The notes beneath the pieces were generated by a model. That model had not been told where the DNA came from. It made no database searches and was given only the letters and a program-made list of their open reading frames with translations. A DNA stretch of 64,000 nt from Betaproteobacteria bacterium. GTDB lineage: Bacteria; Pseudomonadota; Gammaproteobacteria; Burkholderiales; Rhodocyclaceae. This document shows, piece by piece, positions 12,346 through 22,299 of this stretch (within the stretch, counting starts at the first letter, position 1; every line of letters begins with the position of its first letter). Both the position numbers and the translations under genes were made by a program. The stretch lies in assembly GCA_009779265.1 (NCBI GenBank), contig WREP01000001.1, forward strand, positions 62,001 through 126,000. The letters run 5' to 3'.

Positions 12346-13260
12346 ATGGCCGGCATCGACCACGCACCGCCGCCATTCTTCAAGCGCGGGCCGGCGCCCT
12401 TGGCGCTGTTGACTTTCTACCTGGCCATTTCGCTGGCCCTGTTCGTCGTCGATCTGCGCGTGCAGAGCCTCGGCCTCTTGCGCCAGAGCGTGGCGCTGGT
12501 CGTTGATCCGGTACAGCGCGTGGCGCAGATGCCGGGCAGCCTGATCGACCACGCCCTGGCCTACCTGGGCGACTTGCAGGAAATGCGCGCGGAAAACACG
12601 CGCCTGAAAGAATCCCAGTTGCTGACAGCGCCCAACCTGCTGCGTCTCGAACACCTGGAAGTCGAGAACGAGCGCCTGCGCCGCCTGCTCGCCGTCCGCG
12701 AGCGGGAAAAGGCGGGCGGCCAAGTGGCGCGCATTCTGTACACGGCGCGCGACCCCTTCTCCCGCCGCGTCGTCATCGACAAGGGCCAGATGGCCGGCCT
12801 CGTCGCCGGCCAGCCGGCCATCGACGAAGCCGGCGTGGTCGGCCAGGTGACCCGCGTCTTTCCCTTCTCGGCGGAAATCACGCTCATTACCGACAAGAAT
12901 CAGGCGGTGCCGGTGCAGATCGCGCGCAGCGGCCAGCGCTCGGTCGTTTTCGGCCGCGGCGACGGGCAACTGGATCTGCGCTACATCCCGGCCAATGCCG
13001 ATGTCCGCATTGGCGACCTGCTGGTGACCTCGGGCCTCGACGGCATTTTCCTGCCCGGCTTCCCGGTGGCCAGGGTAACCGCCGTCGAGCGCGACAGCGC
13101 CTACGCCTTCGCCCGCATCGCCGCCACTCCTTTGGCCGGCGTCGAGAATTTCGCCGAAGTCATGGTCATCGCGCCGCGTCAGGAAGCCTTGCCGCCCCCG
13201 CCGCCGGCGCCCGACCGGCACCCCGCCCCCCATGCCGCGAAGAAAGCCGGTAACCCGTGA
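12346..13260 (+). CDS. mreC: rod shape-determining protein MreC
   Basis: order and MreC fold sequence. Confidence 0.94.
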   Translation: MAGIDHAPPPFFKRGPAPLALLTFYLAISLALFVVDLRVQSLGLLRQSVALVVDPVQRVAQMPGSLIDHALAYLGDLQEMRAENTRLKESQLLTAPNLLRLEHLEVENERLRRLLAVREREKAGGQVARILYTARDPFSRRVVIDKGQMAGLVAGQPAIDEAGVVGQVTRVFPFSAEITLITDKNQAVPVQIARSGQRSVVFGRGDGQLDLRYIPANADVRIGDLLVTSGLDGIFLPGFPVARVTAVERDSAYAFARIAATPLAGVENFAEVMVIAPRQEALPPPPPAPDRHPAPHAAKKAGNP

Positions 13261-13781
13261 TCCAACCGACCTTCACCTCGTCCCGCATCCTGCTGCCGGT
13301 GCGCCCGTGGTTCATCGCCGTCAGTCTGTTCGTCGCCCTCCTTGCCAACCTGCTGCCGACCGCCTGGTGGCCGGGCGTTCCCGACTGGGTGGCGCTGGTT
13401 CTCTGCTTCTGGAGCGTGCGCGAGCCGCGTCGGGTCGGCATGGGCTGGGCCTTTGTCCTCGGGCTGGCGATGGATGTCGCCGACGGCGCGGCGCTCGGTC
13501 AGCACTGTTTCGCCTATGTGCTGCTGGCTTACGGCACGGCGGCCCTGTCGCGGCGCATTCTGTGGTTCCCGCTGGCGCAGCAGGCTCTACAGGTCTTGCC
13601 GCTGCTCCTCGGCGCGCAGTTGCTGCAACTCGCCATGCGCCTCGCCGCCGGCGCCGATTTCCCCGGCTGGAGCTACCTGATCGGCCCGCTGATCGCCGCC
13701 CTGTTATGGATTCCCGGCACCTTCCTGCTGCTCCTGCCGCAGTACCAGCCGGTCGAGCGCGACGAGAACCGGCCGCTATGA
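13257..13781 (+). CDS. mreD: rod shape-determining protein MreD
   Basis: hydrophobic, overlaps mreC. Confidence 0.92.
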   Translation: MIQPTFTSSRILLPVRPWFIAVSLFVALLANLLPTAWWPGVPDWVALVLCFWSVREPRRVGMGWAFVLGLAMDVADGAALGQHCFAYVLLAYGTAALSRRILWFPLAQQALQVLPLLLGAQLLQLAMRLAAGADFPGWSYLIGPLIAALLWIPGTFLLLLPQYQPVERDENRPL

Positions 13782-13799
13782 TTCGCCCCTGATCCGCCG

Positions 13800-15728
13800 A
13801 TGAGCGATTTCTACCACGACGAGCAGGATAGCGACCGCTTTCGTCGCCGCCTGCTGGTGGCCGGAGCCGTGGTTCTGCTCGCCTTTCTGCTGCTCTTCAG
13901 CCGCTTCTTTTATCTGCAAGTGCTGCGCCACGCCTATTACACGACGCGCGCCGAGAGCAACCGCATCTCACTGGTGCCCATCGTGCCCAACCGGGGCAAT
14001 ATCGTCGATCGCCACGGCGTCATCCTGGCCCGCAATTATTCGGCCTTCACACTGGAAATCACGCCCTCGAAAACCCTCGACCTGGAGACGACCATCGACG
14101 GCCTGGCCGGGATTGTCGAAATCCAGGCCAAGGATCGCCGCCGCTTCAAGCGCCTGCTTAAGGAATCGAAGACCTTCGAGTCGATTCCCATCCGCACCCG
14201 CCTCTCCGACGTGGAAGTGGCCCGTTTCACCGCCAACCGCTTCCGTTTCCCCGGCGTCGAGGTCAAGGCCCGGCTCTTTCGCCAGTACCCGGAAGGCGCG
14301 CTGGCCGCGCACGCCATCGGCTACATCAGCCGCATCAACGCCAAGGACGAGGAGGCCATCGAGGACAAGGGCCAAACCGCCAATTACAAGGGCACCGACC
14401 ACATCGGCAAGATCGGGCTGGAAGCGAATTACGAATACGAGTTGCACGGCACCGCCGGTTACGAGCAGGTCGAGGTCGATTTCGTCGGCCGCGCCGTGCG
14501 CGTGCTGTCGCGAACGCCGCCGGTGTCCGGCAACAACCTGACGCTGACCCTCGACAGCAAGCTGCAAAAAATCGCCGAACAGGCCTTCGGCGGCCGGCGC
14601 GGCTCGCTGGCGGCGATCGACCCGAGCAATGGCGCGATTCTGGCACTGGTTTCGTCACCGGCCTTCGATCCCAACCTGTTCGTCGACGGCATCCGCTTCG
14701 ACGACTGGGACGATCTGAACAACAACCCCGACAAGCCGATGCTCAATCGCGCCATTTACAGCGCCCATCCGCCCGGCTCGACCTTCAAGCCGCTGATGGC
14801 GCTCGGCGCGCTGACCAGCGGCAAGCGCACGCCGGCTTACGCCATCGCCGATCCCGGCTATTTCGATTTCGGCAACCGCCGCTTCATGGATGACAAGGTC
14901 GGCGGCCACGGCGCGGTGGACATGTTCAAATCCATCGTCGTCTCCTGCAACACCTACTACTACAGGCTGGCCAACGACATGGGCATCGACGCCATCGCCC
15001 GCTTCATGGGCGATCTCGGCCTCGGCAGCAAGACCGGCATCGACATTCCCGGCGAGGCCAGCGGCATCCTGCCGTCGCCGCAATGGAAGCAGCGGCGCTA
15101 CACGAAGAAGGAACAGCAAAGCTGGTTTCCCGGCGAAACCATCTCGGTCGGCATCGGCCAGGGCTACAACGCCTATTCGACGCTGCACATGGCGCATGCC
15201 CTGGCCAATGTGGTCAATTACGGCACGGTTTTCCGCCCGCATCTGGTGCGCACCGTCAGCAATCCCAACAGCGGCGAGGCGCGCGCCATCGAGGCCGACC
15301 CGGTACGCCAGATTGCGCTCAAGACCGAGCATGTCGACCTCATCAAACGAGCCATGGCCGGCGTCGTCAAGGAGGGCACCGCTTCCCGCGCCTTTGCCGG
15401 CGCCGCCTACCAGTCCGGCGGCAAGACCGGCACCGCCCAGGTCTTCAGCCTGCGTGGCGGCAAGTACGTCGCCGGCCAAGTGCGCGAACGCCTGCGCGAC
15501 CATTCCTGGTACATCGCCTTCGCGCCGGTGGATCAGCCGCGCATCGTCCTCGCGGTGATGGTTGAAAACGGCGGCTTCGGCGCCCAGTCGGCGGCGCCCA
15601 TCGCCCGCCAGGTGTTCGACTACTACCTGACCGGCCAGGCGGCTACCGGCCCGGCGCCGGAAAGCGAAGCGCCGGGCGAGGCCAGCGACGGCCCGCTGTT
15701 CGAGGATGAGCCGCATGAAGGCGATTAA
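13800..15728 (+). CDS. mrdA: penicillin-binding protein 2
   Basis: SxxK HPPGSTFKPL, YQSGGKTGTAQ. Confidence 0.95.
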   Translation: MSDFYHDEQDSDRFRRRLLVAGAVVLLAFLLLFSRFFYLQVLRHAYYTTRAESNRISLVPIVPNRGNIVDRHGVILARNYSAFTLEITPSKTLDLETTIDGLAGIVEIQAKDRRRFKRLLKESKTFESIPIRTRLSDVEVARFTANRFRFPGVEVKARLFRQYPEGALAAHAIGYISRINAKDEEAIEDKGQTANYKGTDHIGKIGLEANYEYELHGTAGYEQVEVDFVGRAVRVLSRTPPVSGNNLTLTLDSKLQKIAEQAFGGRRGSLAAIDPSNGAILALVSSPAFDPNLFVDGIRFDDWDDLNNNPDKPMLNRAIYSAHPPGSTFKPLMALGALTSGKRTPAYAIADPGYFDFGNRRFMDDKVGGHGAVDMFKSIVVSCNTYYYRLANDMGIDAIARFMGDLGLGSKTGIDIPGEASGILPSPQWKQRRYTKKEQQSWFPGETISVGIGQGYNAYSTLHMAHALANVVNYGTVFRPHLVRTVSNPNSGEARAIEADPVRQIALKTEHVDLIKRAMAGVVKEGTASRAFAGAAYQSGGKTGTAQVFSLRGGKYVAGQVRERLRDHSWYIAFAPVDQPRIVLAVMVENGGFGAQSAAPIARQVFDYYLTGQAATGPAPESEAPGEASDGPLFEDEPHEGD

Positions 15729-16818
15729 ACGTTTCCTCCACGGCATCGTCGCCCATCTCGACATGCCGCTTTTGCTGATCGTCCTGGCGCTCATGACCGT
15801 CGGCCTCATGACCGTGTTCTCGGCCACCTCCAGCGATGGCTTCGACAAGCTCGACAAGCAGTTGATCAACATGGCCGTGGCCAGCGCCTTCATGCTGCTG
15901 ATCGCTCGCACCCCGCCGCAGACGCTGATGCGTTTCGCCGTGCCGCTCTATGTCGTCGGCGTCGCGCTGCTGCTCGGCGTGGCCTTGTTCGGCGTCGTCG
16001 TCAATGGCTCGCGGCGCTGGCTGTCGCTTGGCATCATCCGCATCCAGCCTTCGGAGATCATGAAAATCGCCATGCCGCTCATGCTCGCCTGGTATTTCCA
16101 CAAGCATGAGGCGATGCTCAAGGCGCGACACTTCGTCATCGCCTGCGTCATCCTGCTCCTGCCCATCGCTTTCATCCTCAAGCAGCCCGATCTCGGCACC
16201 TCACTCCTCATCGCCGCCGCCGGATTTTTCGTCATCTTTCTCGCCGGCCTGCCGTGGAAAGTGATATTCGGCCTCGCCGCCGCCGTCGGCGCCGCCCTGC
16301 CGCTCGTCTGGACGCTGATGCACGATTACCAGCGACGGCGGGTGATGACCCTGATCGACCCGACTTCCGATCCGCTCGGCGCCGGTTACCACATCATCCA
16401 GTCGACCATCGCCATCGGTTCCGGCGGCGGCGTCGGCAAAGGCTATCTCGGCGGCAGCCAGACCCATCTCGAATTCATCCCGGAAAAGCACACCGACTTC
16501 ATCTTCGCCGTCTTCTCCGAGGAATGGGGACTGCTCGGCAACGGCGTCCTGCTCCTGCTGTTCACGCTGCTCATCGGCCGCGGCCTGATGATCGCCGCCA
16601 GCGCCCCGACGCTCTTCTCGCGCCTCCTGGCCGGCGCCATCACGCTGGTTTTCTTCATCTACGCCTTCGTCAACATGGGCATGGTCTCGGGTATCCTGCC
16701 GGTCGTCGGCGTACCGCTGCCCTTCATCAGCTATGGCGGCACCGCCCTGGTCACGCTGATGCTCGGCATCGGCATCCTCATGTCCATCCAGACCCACCGC
16801 ATGCTGGTCAAAAAATGA
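15715..16818 (+). CDS. rodA: rod shape-determining protein RodA
   Basis: SEDS family, FVNMGMVSGILPVVGVPLPFISYGG. Confidence 0.95.
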   Translation: MKAIKRFLHGIVAHLDMPLLLIVLALMTVGLMTVFSATSSDGFDKLDKQLINMAVASAFMLLIARTPPQTLMRFAVPLYVVGVALLLGVALFGVVVNGSRRWLSLGIIRIQPSEIMKIAMPLMLAWYFHKHEAMLKARHFVIACVILLLPIAFILKQPDLGTSLLIAAAGFFVIFLAGLPWKVIFGLAAAVGAALPLVWTLMHDYQRRRVMTLIDPTSDPLGAGYHIIQSTIAIGSGGGVGKGYLGGSQTHLEFIPEKHTDFIFAVFSEEWGLLGNGVLLLLFTLLIGRGLMIAASAPTLFSRLLAGAITLVFFIYAFVNMGMVSGILPVVGVPLPFISYGGTALVTLMLGIGILMSIQTHRMLVKK

Positions 16819-17771
16819 AGATCCTGCGCCTACTCCTCCTGCTCCTCTCCGCCCTGCTGCTCGCCGCCTGCGGCAGCACGCGCATTTCCTCCGGCAGCGG
16901 CGCGAAGGCGACATCGCCGACGGCCAAATCGACAACGACCTCGACGCGCGGCGGCGGCTACTACAAGGACGACGGCCCAGGCGACGAGATTCCCGACAAT
17001 CTCGACGCCATCCCCGACGCCGAACCGAAATGGGAGCCGCTGCACAAACCGGCGACCCGCCCCTACATCGTGCTCGGCCGGCAATACGTGCCCAACACCA
17101 GCTTGAAGCCGTACAAGGCGCGCGGCGTCGCCTCTTGGTACGGCAAGCGCTACCACGGCCAGAAAACATCGAATGGCGAAATCTACGACATGTTCGCCAT
17201 GACCGCCGCCCACCCGACGCTGGCGCTGCCCTCCTACGTGCGCGTCAGCAACCCGCAGAACGGCAAGGTCGTGGTCGTCCGCATCAACGACCGCGGCCCC
17301 TTTCACGCCGGCCGCATCATCGACCTTTCCTACGTCGCCGCCTACAAGCTCGGCCTGATCGACGGTGGCAGCGGCATGGTCGATGTCGAAGCCATCCTGC
17401 CCGGCAGCGCCTCTGCCCCGAGCGCTCCGCTCACGCCAAGCACGCCCGTCACGCTGCCGGCACCCGCCCCCAACGCCCCGTCGCCCGCCGCCGAAAACGA
17501 CGAAATCACCCGTCTGGCGCTGGCCGACGACGACGCGCCGCCCGGCATTTACCTGCAACTCGGCGCCTTCGCCAATCCCGACAATGCCGAAAACCTGCGC
17601 AACCATCTGACACGCGAACTGGACTGGCTGGCCGAACCGATGGTCATCCGCCCCGGCAACGGCGTCCACCGCCTGCAACTCGGCCCCTACGCCAGTCGCG
17701 GCGAGGCCGAGCAGGTCGCCGAAAAAATCCGCGCCAGTCTCGGCGAGCGGCCGACCATCGTCACGCGCTGA
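16815..17771 (+). CDS. rlpA: septal ring lytic transglycosylase RlpA (DPBB + SPOR)
   Basis: lipobox LLAAC, GVASWYGKRYHGQKTSNGE, C-terminal SPOR. Confidence 0.93.
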   Translation: MKILRLLLLLLSALLLAACGSTRISSGSGAKATSPTAKSTTTSTRGGGYYKDDGPGDEIPDNLDAIPDAEPKWEPLHKPATRPYIVLGRQYVPNTSLKPYKARGVASWYGKRYHGQKTSNGEIYDMFAMTAAHPTLALPSYVRVSNPQNGKVVVVRINDRGPFHAGRIIDLSYVAAYKLGLIDGGSGMVDVEAILPGSASAPSAPLTPSTPVTLPAPAPNAPSPAAENDEITRLALADDDAPPGIYLQLGAFANPDNAENLRNHLTRELDWLAEPMVIRPGNGVHRLQLGPYASRGEAEQVAEKIRASLGERPTIVTR

Positions 17772-17777
17772 TGCGCT

Positions 17778-17791
17778 TTGACCGCGATCAA
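17778..17791. promoter_or_regulatory. FNR/ANR-like box upstream of ubiU
   Basis: TTGACCGCGATCAA vs TTGAT-N4-ATCAA; -10-like TATACT at 17802-17807. Confidence 0.5.
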
Positions 17792-17819
17792 CGGCCTGAC
17801 CTATACTAATTAGTTCGAC

Positions 17820-18842
17820 ATGATGGACGCACCCATGAACCAGTTGCCTGATCTGGTCTGCCCCGCCGGCAGCCTGCCGGCGCTCAGGGCGGCCGTGGAT
17901 AACGGCGCCGACGCCGTTTATCTCGGCTACCGGAACGACACCAACGCGCGCAATTTTCCCGGCCTCAATTTCGATGCCAAGAACATGGCCGAGGGCATCC
18001 GCTATGCCCACGGCAAGGGCCGCGAGATCTTGCTGGCGATCAACACCTTTGCCCAGGCCGGTCGCGTCGGCGACTGGCAGCAAGCCATCGACGCCGCCGT
18101 CGATCAGGGCGTCGATGCCATCATCCTCGCCGATGTCGGCCTCCTCGACTACGCTTGCAAACGCCATCCGCACCAGCGTCTGCATCTGTCGGTGCAAGGC
18201 TCGGCCACCAGTTACGAGGCGATCAATTTCTGCCAGCGCGAATTCGGCGTCCGCCGCGCGGTCTTGCCGCGCGTGCTGACCTTGCCCCAGGTCGAGCAGG
18301 TGATCCAGAACACGACGGTGGAAATCGAGGTCTTCGGCTTCGGCAGCCTGTGCGTCATGAACGAGGGCCGTTGCTGGCTGTCTTCCTACGCCTGCGGCGA
18401 ATCGCCCAATACCGTCGGTGCCTGCTCGCCGGCCCGCTACGTCAAGTGGGACAAGCAGCCGGGACGCATGGACACGCGCCTCAACGGCGTTCTCATCGAC
18501 CGCTTCGGCGACGACGAACCGGCGGGTTATCCAACGCTGTGCAAGGGCCGCTTCGAGGTGGCGGGCGAAACCTATTACGCGCTGGAGGAACCGACCAGCC
18601 TCAACGTGCTGCCGATCCTGCCGGAAATCATCAAGATCGGCGTGCGCGCCATCAAGGTCGAGGGCCGCCAGCGCAGCCCGGCCTACGTCACCCAGGTGAC
18701 GCGCACCCTGCGCGCCGCCCTCGACGCGCTGCGCGACGGCGGCGAGCGTTACCACGTCAAGCCTGCCTGGCAGGCGGAACTGGCCAAGGTTTCCGAGGGC
18801 AGCCAGGCGACCCTGGGCGCTTACAACCGGCCGTGGCGATGA
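17820..18842 (+). CDS. ubiU: O2-independent ubiquinone hydroxylation protein UbiU (U32 family)
   Basis: [23 protein letters not shown]...[10 protein letters not shown]; Cys motifs. Confidence 0.93.
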   Translation: MMDAPMNQLPDLVCPAGSLPALRAAVDNGADAVYLGYRNDTNARNFPGLNFDAKNMAEGIRYAHGKGREILLAINTFAQAGRVGDWQQAIDAAVDQGVDAIILADVGLLDYACKRHPHQRLHLSVQGSATSYEAINFCQREFGVRRAVLPRVLTLPQVEQVIQNTTVEIEVFGFGSLCVMNEGRCWLSSYACGESPNTVGACSPARYVKWDKQPGRMDTRLNGVLIDRFGDDEPAGYPTLCKGRFEVAGETYYALEEPTSLNVLPILPEIIKIGVRAIKVEGRQRSPAYVTQVTRTLRAALDALRDGGERYHVKPAWQAELAKVSEGSQATLGAYNRPWR

Positions 18843-18849
18843 GGTTCGC

Positions 18850-19758
18850 ATGAAGATTGCACTAGGTCCCCTGCTCTGGTTCTGGCCCAAGGCCGAGGTC
18901 ATGGATTTTTACGCCGAGATGGCGCAAAACCCGGCGCTTGACATCATCTACGTCGGCGAGGTCGTCTGCTCGCGCCGCCAGCAACTGCGCACCGCCGACT
19001 GGATCGGCCTGGCCCGCGACCTGACCGACGCCGGCAAGGAAGTCGTCGTTTCGGCGCAGGCCCTGCTCGAATCGGAAAGCGATTTGAAGGCGCTGCGCCG
19101 CCTGATCGACGAAGCCGGCTGCAAGGTCGAGGCCAACGATCTGGGCGCGGTCAATCTGGCGCAGGGTCACGCGGGTGGTTTCGTCGCCGGGCCGCATCTG
19201 AACATCTACAACGAGGCGACGCTCGCCACCTTCGCCCGCTACGGCATGAAACGCTGGGTGCCGCCGCTGGAAGCGCCACGCTCGCTGATCGAGCCGCTGC
19301 ACCGGAATAGGCCGGATGGCGTCGAAACCGAGGTGCTCGTTTTCGGCAAGATTCCCCTGGCCTTCTCGGCGCGCTGCTTCACCGCCCGCCATTACGAGTT
19401 GAACAAGGACGACTGCCAGTTCAAGTGCCTCGATCACGCCGAGGGGCTGACGCTGAAAACGCGCGAAGGGCAGGATTTCCTCACCATCAACGGCATCCAG
19501 ACCATGTCGGCGCAAAGCTACTGCCTGCTGCACGAAATCCCCGACATGCTGGCGCTGGGCATCGACATCATCCGCCTGAGTCCGCAGCAGCAACACATGG
19601 CGGCCATCATCGCCGCCTTCGACGCCGCCCGTAACGGCCAGCCCGTCACAGCGGACAGCAGCGCCTGGAGCAGCAGCGGCCTGGTCGACGGCTACTGGTT
19701 CGGCGATGCCGGCATCGTCCAGCACCACGCCCAAGCCCTCGCCCGTCTGGGCGCCTGA
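18850..19758 (+). CDS. ubiV: UbiV (U32 family)
   Basis: adjacent U32 paralogue, [14 protein letters not shown]. Confidence 0.93.
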   Translation: MKIALGPLLWFWPKAEVMDFYAEMAQNPALDIIYVGEVVCSRRQQLRTADWIGLARDLTDAGKEVVVSAQALLESESDLKALRRLIDEAGCKVEANDLGAVNLAQGHAGGFVAGPHLNIYNEATLATFARYGMKRWVPPLEAPRSLIEPLHRNRPDGVETEVLVFGKIPLAFSARCFTARHYELNKDDCQFKCLDHAEGLTLKTREGQDFLTINGIQTMSAQSYCLLHEIPDMLALGIDIIRLSPQQQHMAAIIAAFDAARNGQPVTADSSAWSSSGLVDGYWFGDAGIVQHHAQALARLGA

Positions 19759-19781
19759 CTAGAGGTTCAAATGTCGCCATT

Positions 19782-19856
19782 TCTGGATTGCTTCGTCACT
19801 TCGCTCCTCGCAATGACTGGAATAACCGTCATTGCGAGCGCAGCGAAGCAATCCAG
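19782..19856. repeat. REP-like palindromic repeat, copy 2
   Basis: TCTGGATTGCTTCGTCACTTCGCTCCTCGCAATGAC ... GTCATTGCGAGCGCAGCGAAGCAATCCAG. Confidence 0.85.
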
Positions 19857-19885
19857 TTGCGTGCAGTTTTGAGGGAAAAACCACC

Positions 19886-20341
19886 ATGAACGCCCAAGTC
19901 ACCGTGCCCAAGTTCCGCCTGCCCTCCTTCATCGCCCGCCTCGGCGGACGGCTGCCGCAATGGCCGCATACGCTCACTCTCGTCGCCGCTCTCAACGCGG
20001 CGCAGAAAATGAAGCTGCTGCCGGCCAGCGAATTGGCTCCGCTCGAAGACAAACTGTTTCGCGTGCGCGTCCTCGACACTGGCGGCGAAGCCACCTACAC
20101 CTACCGCGATGGCCTGTTCCGCCCGGTCTTCCGCCCCGAACGCGAACCCGACCTGGCCTTCGCCGCCGATCTCTCCGCCTACCTGCAACTGCTCACCCGC
20201 CAGGAAGACCCGGACACCCTGTTCTTCAAGCGCGAACTGGAAATCACCGGCGACACCGAACTCGGCCTCATCGTCAAAAACATGCTCGACGCCATCGAGT
20301 GGCCCAGCCTGCCGCGCTTGCCTTTGACCACCCCGCATTGA
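19886..20341 (+). CDS. ubiT: UbiT, SCP2-domain ubiquinone accessory protein
   Basis: SCP2-like domain following ubiUV. Confidence 0.85.
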   Translation: MNAQVTVPKFRLPSFIARLGGRLPQWPHTLTLVAALNAAQKMKLLPASELAPLEDKLFRVRVLDTGGEATYTYRDGLFRPVFRPEREPDLAFAADLSAYLQLLTRQEDPDTLFFKRELEITGDTELGLIVKNMLDAIEWPSLPRLPLTTPH

Positions 20342-20396
20342 ACCCGGCAAGCCGCCCGCCGTTCTCTCAAGTGAGAACAGCAGCGGCAGGGGTCAC

Positions 20397-20424
20397 AAAA
20401 AAACGGGAGGCCGCGGCCTCCCGT
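20397..20424 (-). terminator. intrinsic terminator of phaC
   Basis: ACGGGAGGCCGCGGCCTCCCGT perfect hairpin followed by T7 on - strand. Confidence 0.8.
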
Positions 20425-20448
20425 TGGTTTTGGCGTTAATACACCGCT

Positions 20449-22284
20449 TCAGGTCTTTTTCTGGGCATCCAGACGGAATTTGACGTAGCTGCCGGGCGCT
20501 GCTTCGATGACTTTCAGCGGGCCGGATTCCGACTGGCGCGCCTTGACCTTGGCCGCGCCGCCCGGCAGTCCGGTGACCCACTGGTGCCAGTGCGTCCACC
20601 ACGAGCCGGCGTTTTGCGTGGCGCCGGCAAGGAAATCTTCCGGGCTTTCCGGCAGCTTGCCGTCGGTGGCTTCGTTGGTCCAGTAGCCGTATTTGTTGGC
20701 GACCGGCGGATTGACGATGCCGGCGATGTGGCCGGAACCGCCGAGGACGAACTTGGTCGGGCCGGAGGGCAGGCGGGCGCCCATGTAGGTGCTCTTCCAG
20801 GGCGCGATGTGGTCCTCGATGGTGGAGATGAAATAGCACGGGGTCTTGACCTTGCCGATGTCGATCTTGACGCCATCGAGGGTAATGCCGCCCGGCTCCT
20901 TGAGCTGGTTGGCCAGATACATGTTGCGCAGGTAGAAGCTGTGCATGGCGGCCGGCATGCGCGTGGAATCGGAGTTCCAGTAGAGCAGGTCGAAGGGAAA
21001 AGGCTCCTTGCCCATCAGGTAGTTGTTGACGACGAAGGACCAGATCAGGTCGTTGGCGCGCAGCATGTTGAAGGTGCCGGCCATTTCCGAGCCTTCCAGG
21101 TAGCCGCGCTCGTTCATCCGCTTTTCGAGGCCGGAAACGGCGCCTTCGTCGAGGAATACGCCCAGTTCGCCGGGTTCGGAAAAGTCGATCATGGTGGTGA
21201 AGAAGGTCGCGGTATTGACGCGCTTGTCCTTCTTGGCCGTCATGTAGGCAAGCAGGGTCATGAGCAGGGTGCCGCCCAGACAGTAGCCGGCCATGTTGAC
21301 GCTGTTCTCGCCGGTCTGGGCGCAGACCTGGTTGAGGGCTTCGAGCGCGCCTTCGCGCAGGTAGTGCTCGTAGCTTTTCTCGGCCAGTTTTTCATCCGGG
21401 TTGACCCAGGACATGATGAAGGTGGTGTGGCCTTGCTCGGTTGCCCACTTGACCAGCGAATTCTTTTCGCGCAGGTCGAGGATGTAGTACTTGTTGATCC
21501 ACGGCGGCACGATGAGGAAGGGCTTCTTGTATTGCTCCGGCGTCTGCGGGTCGTACTGGATCAACTGGAACAGTTCGTTCTGGAAAATCACCTTGCCCGG
21601 CGTCGTGGCGACGTTCTTGCCCATCTCGAAGGCTGAGGTGTCGGTCATGCGGATGCGCAATTGGCCATCGCCGGCTTCGACATCGTGGAGGAGATTGTTC
21701 AGACCCTTGAGCAGATTCTTGCCGTGGCTGTTGACCGTTTCGCGGAAGACTTCCGGGTTGGTCAGGGCGAAATTGGAGGGCGACAGCGCATCAATGTACT
21801 GGCGGGTGAAGAAATTGACCTTCTGCTGCGTCTGCCCGTCCAGGCCGTCGATGTCGCTGACGGAATCATGGATGTGGCGGGCGGTGATGAGATAAGACTG
21901 CTTGATGAAGTCGAACAGAAAATGCTCTTCCCATTCCTCGTTCTTGAAGCGGTTATCGCCTTTTTTCGGCGCCGCGACCGGCGCCGGCACCGGCAAGCCC
22001 ATCATCTTCATCGAGGTGTTTTGCCACAGCGAGAAGTAGTCCCACATCATGTTCATCTGGGTCTGCGCGATCTTGTACGGATTGGCTAAAAGACGCGCCG
22101 ACAGATCCATGAAAGCGCGGGCCACGCCGAGTTCGTCGCTGGGGGCATCGACGCCCTCCTTGGTCTGCTTTTCCATGAACTGACCAATCAGCCGCGAGGC
22201 GCGCTGCGCCACCTCGGCATAGGTCTTGGCCATCTCGGCCGGATTGTGCAGGCTGCAACCCTGTTCTGCGGTTTGTTGCGACAT
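20449..22284 (-). CDS. phaC: class I poly(3-hydroxyalkanoate) synthase
   Basis: VPPWINKYYILDL, AGYCLGGTLL lipase-like box. Confidence 0.95.
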   Translation of the reverse strand: MSQQTAEQGCSLHNPAEMAKTYAEVAQRASRLIGQFMEKQTKEGVDAPSDELGVARAFMDLSARLLANPYKIAQTQMNMMWDYFSLWQNTSMKMMGLPVPAPVAAPKKGDNRFKNEEWEEHFLFDFIKQSYLITARHIHDSVSDIDGLDGQTQQKVNFFTRQYIDALSPSNFALTNPEVFRETVNSHGKNLLKGLNNLLHDVEAGDGQLRIRMTDTSAFEMGKNVATTPGKVIFQNELFQLIQYDPQTPEQYKKPFLIVPPWINKYYILDLREKNSLVKWATEQGHTTFIMSWVNPDEKLAEKSYEHYLREGALEALNQVCAQTGENSVNMAGYCLGGTLLMTLLAYMTAKKDKRVNTATFFTTMIDFSEPGELGVFLDEGAVSGLEKRMNERGYLEGSEMAGTFNMLRANDLIWSFVVNNYLMGKEPFPFDLLYWNSDSTRMPAAMHSFYLRNMYLANQLKEPGGITLDGVKIDIGKVKTPCYFISTIEDHIAPWKSTYMGARLPSGPTKFVLGGSGHIAGIVNPPVANKYGYWTNEATDGKLPESPEDFLAGATQNAGSWWTHWHQWVTGLPGGAAKVKARQSESGPLKVIEAAPGSYVKFRLDAQKKT

Positions 22285-22299
22285 TTGTGAACTCCTCTG

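Noticed and set aside
16830-18902. 690-aa minus-strand ORF opposite rlpA-ubiU
   Set aside because: Antisense shadow ORF of GC3-rich genes.
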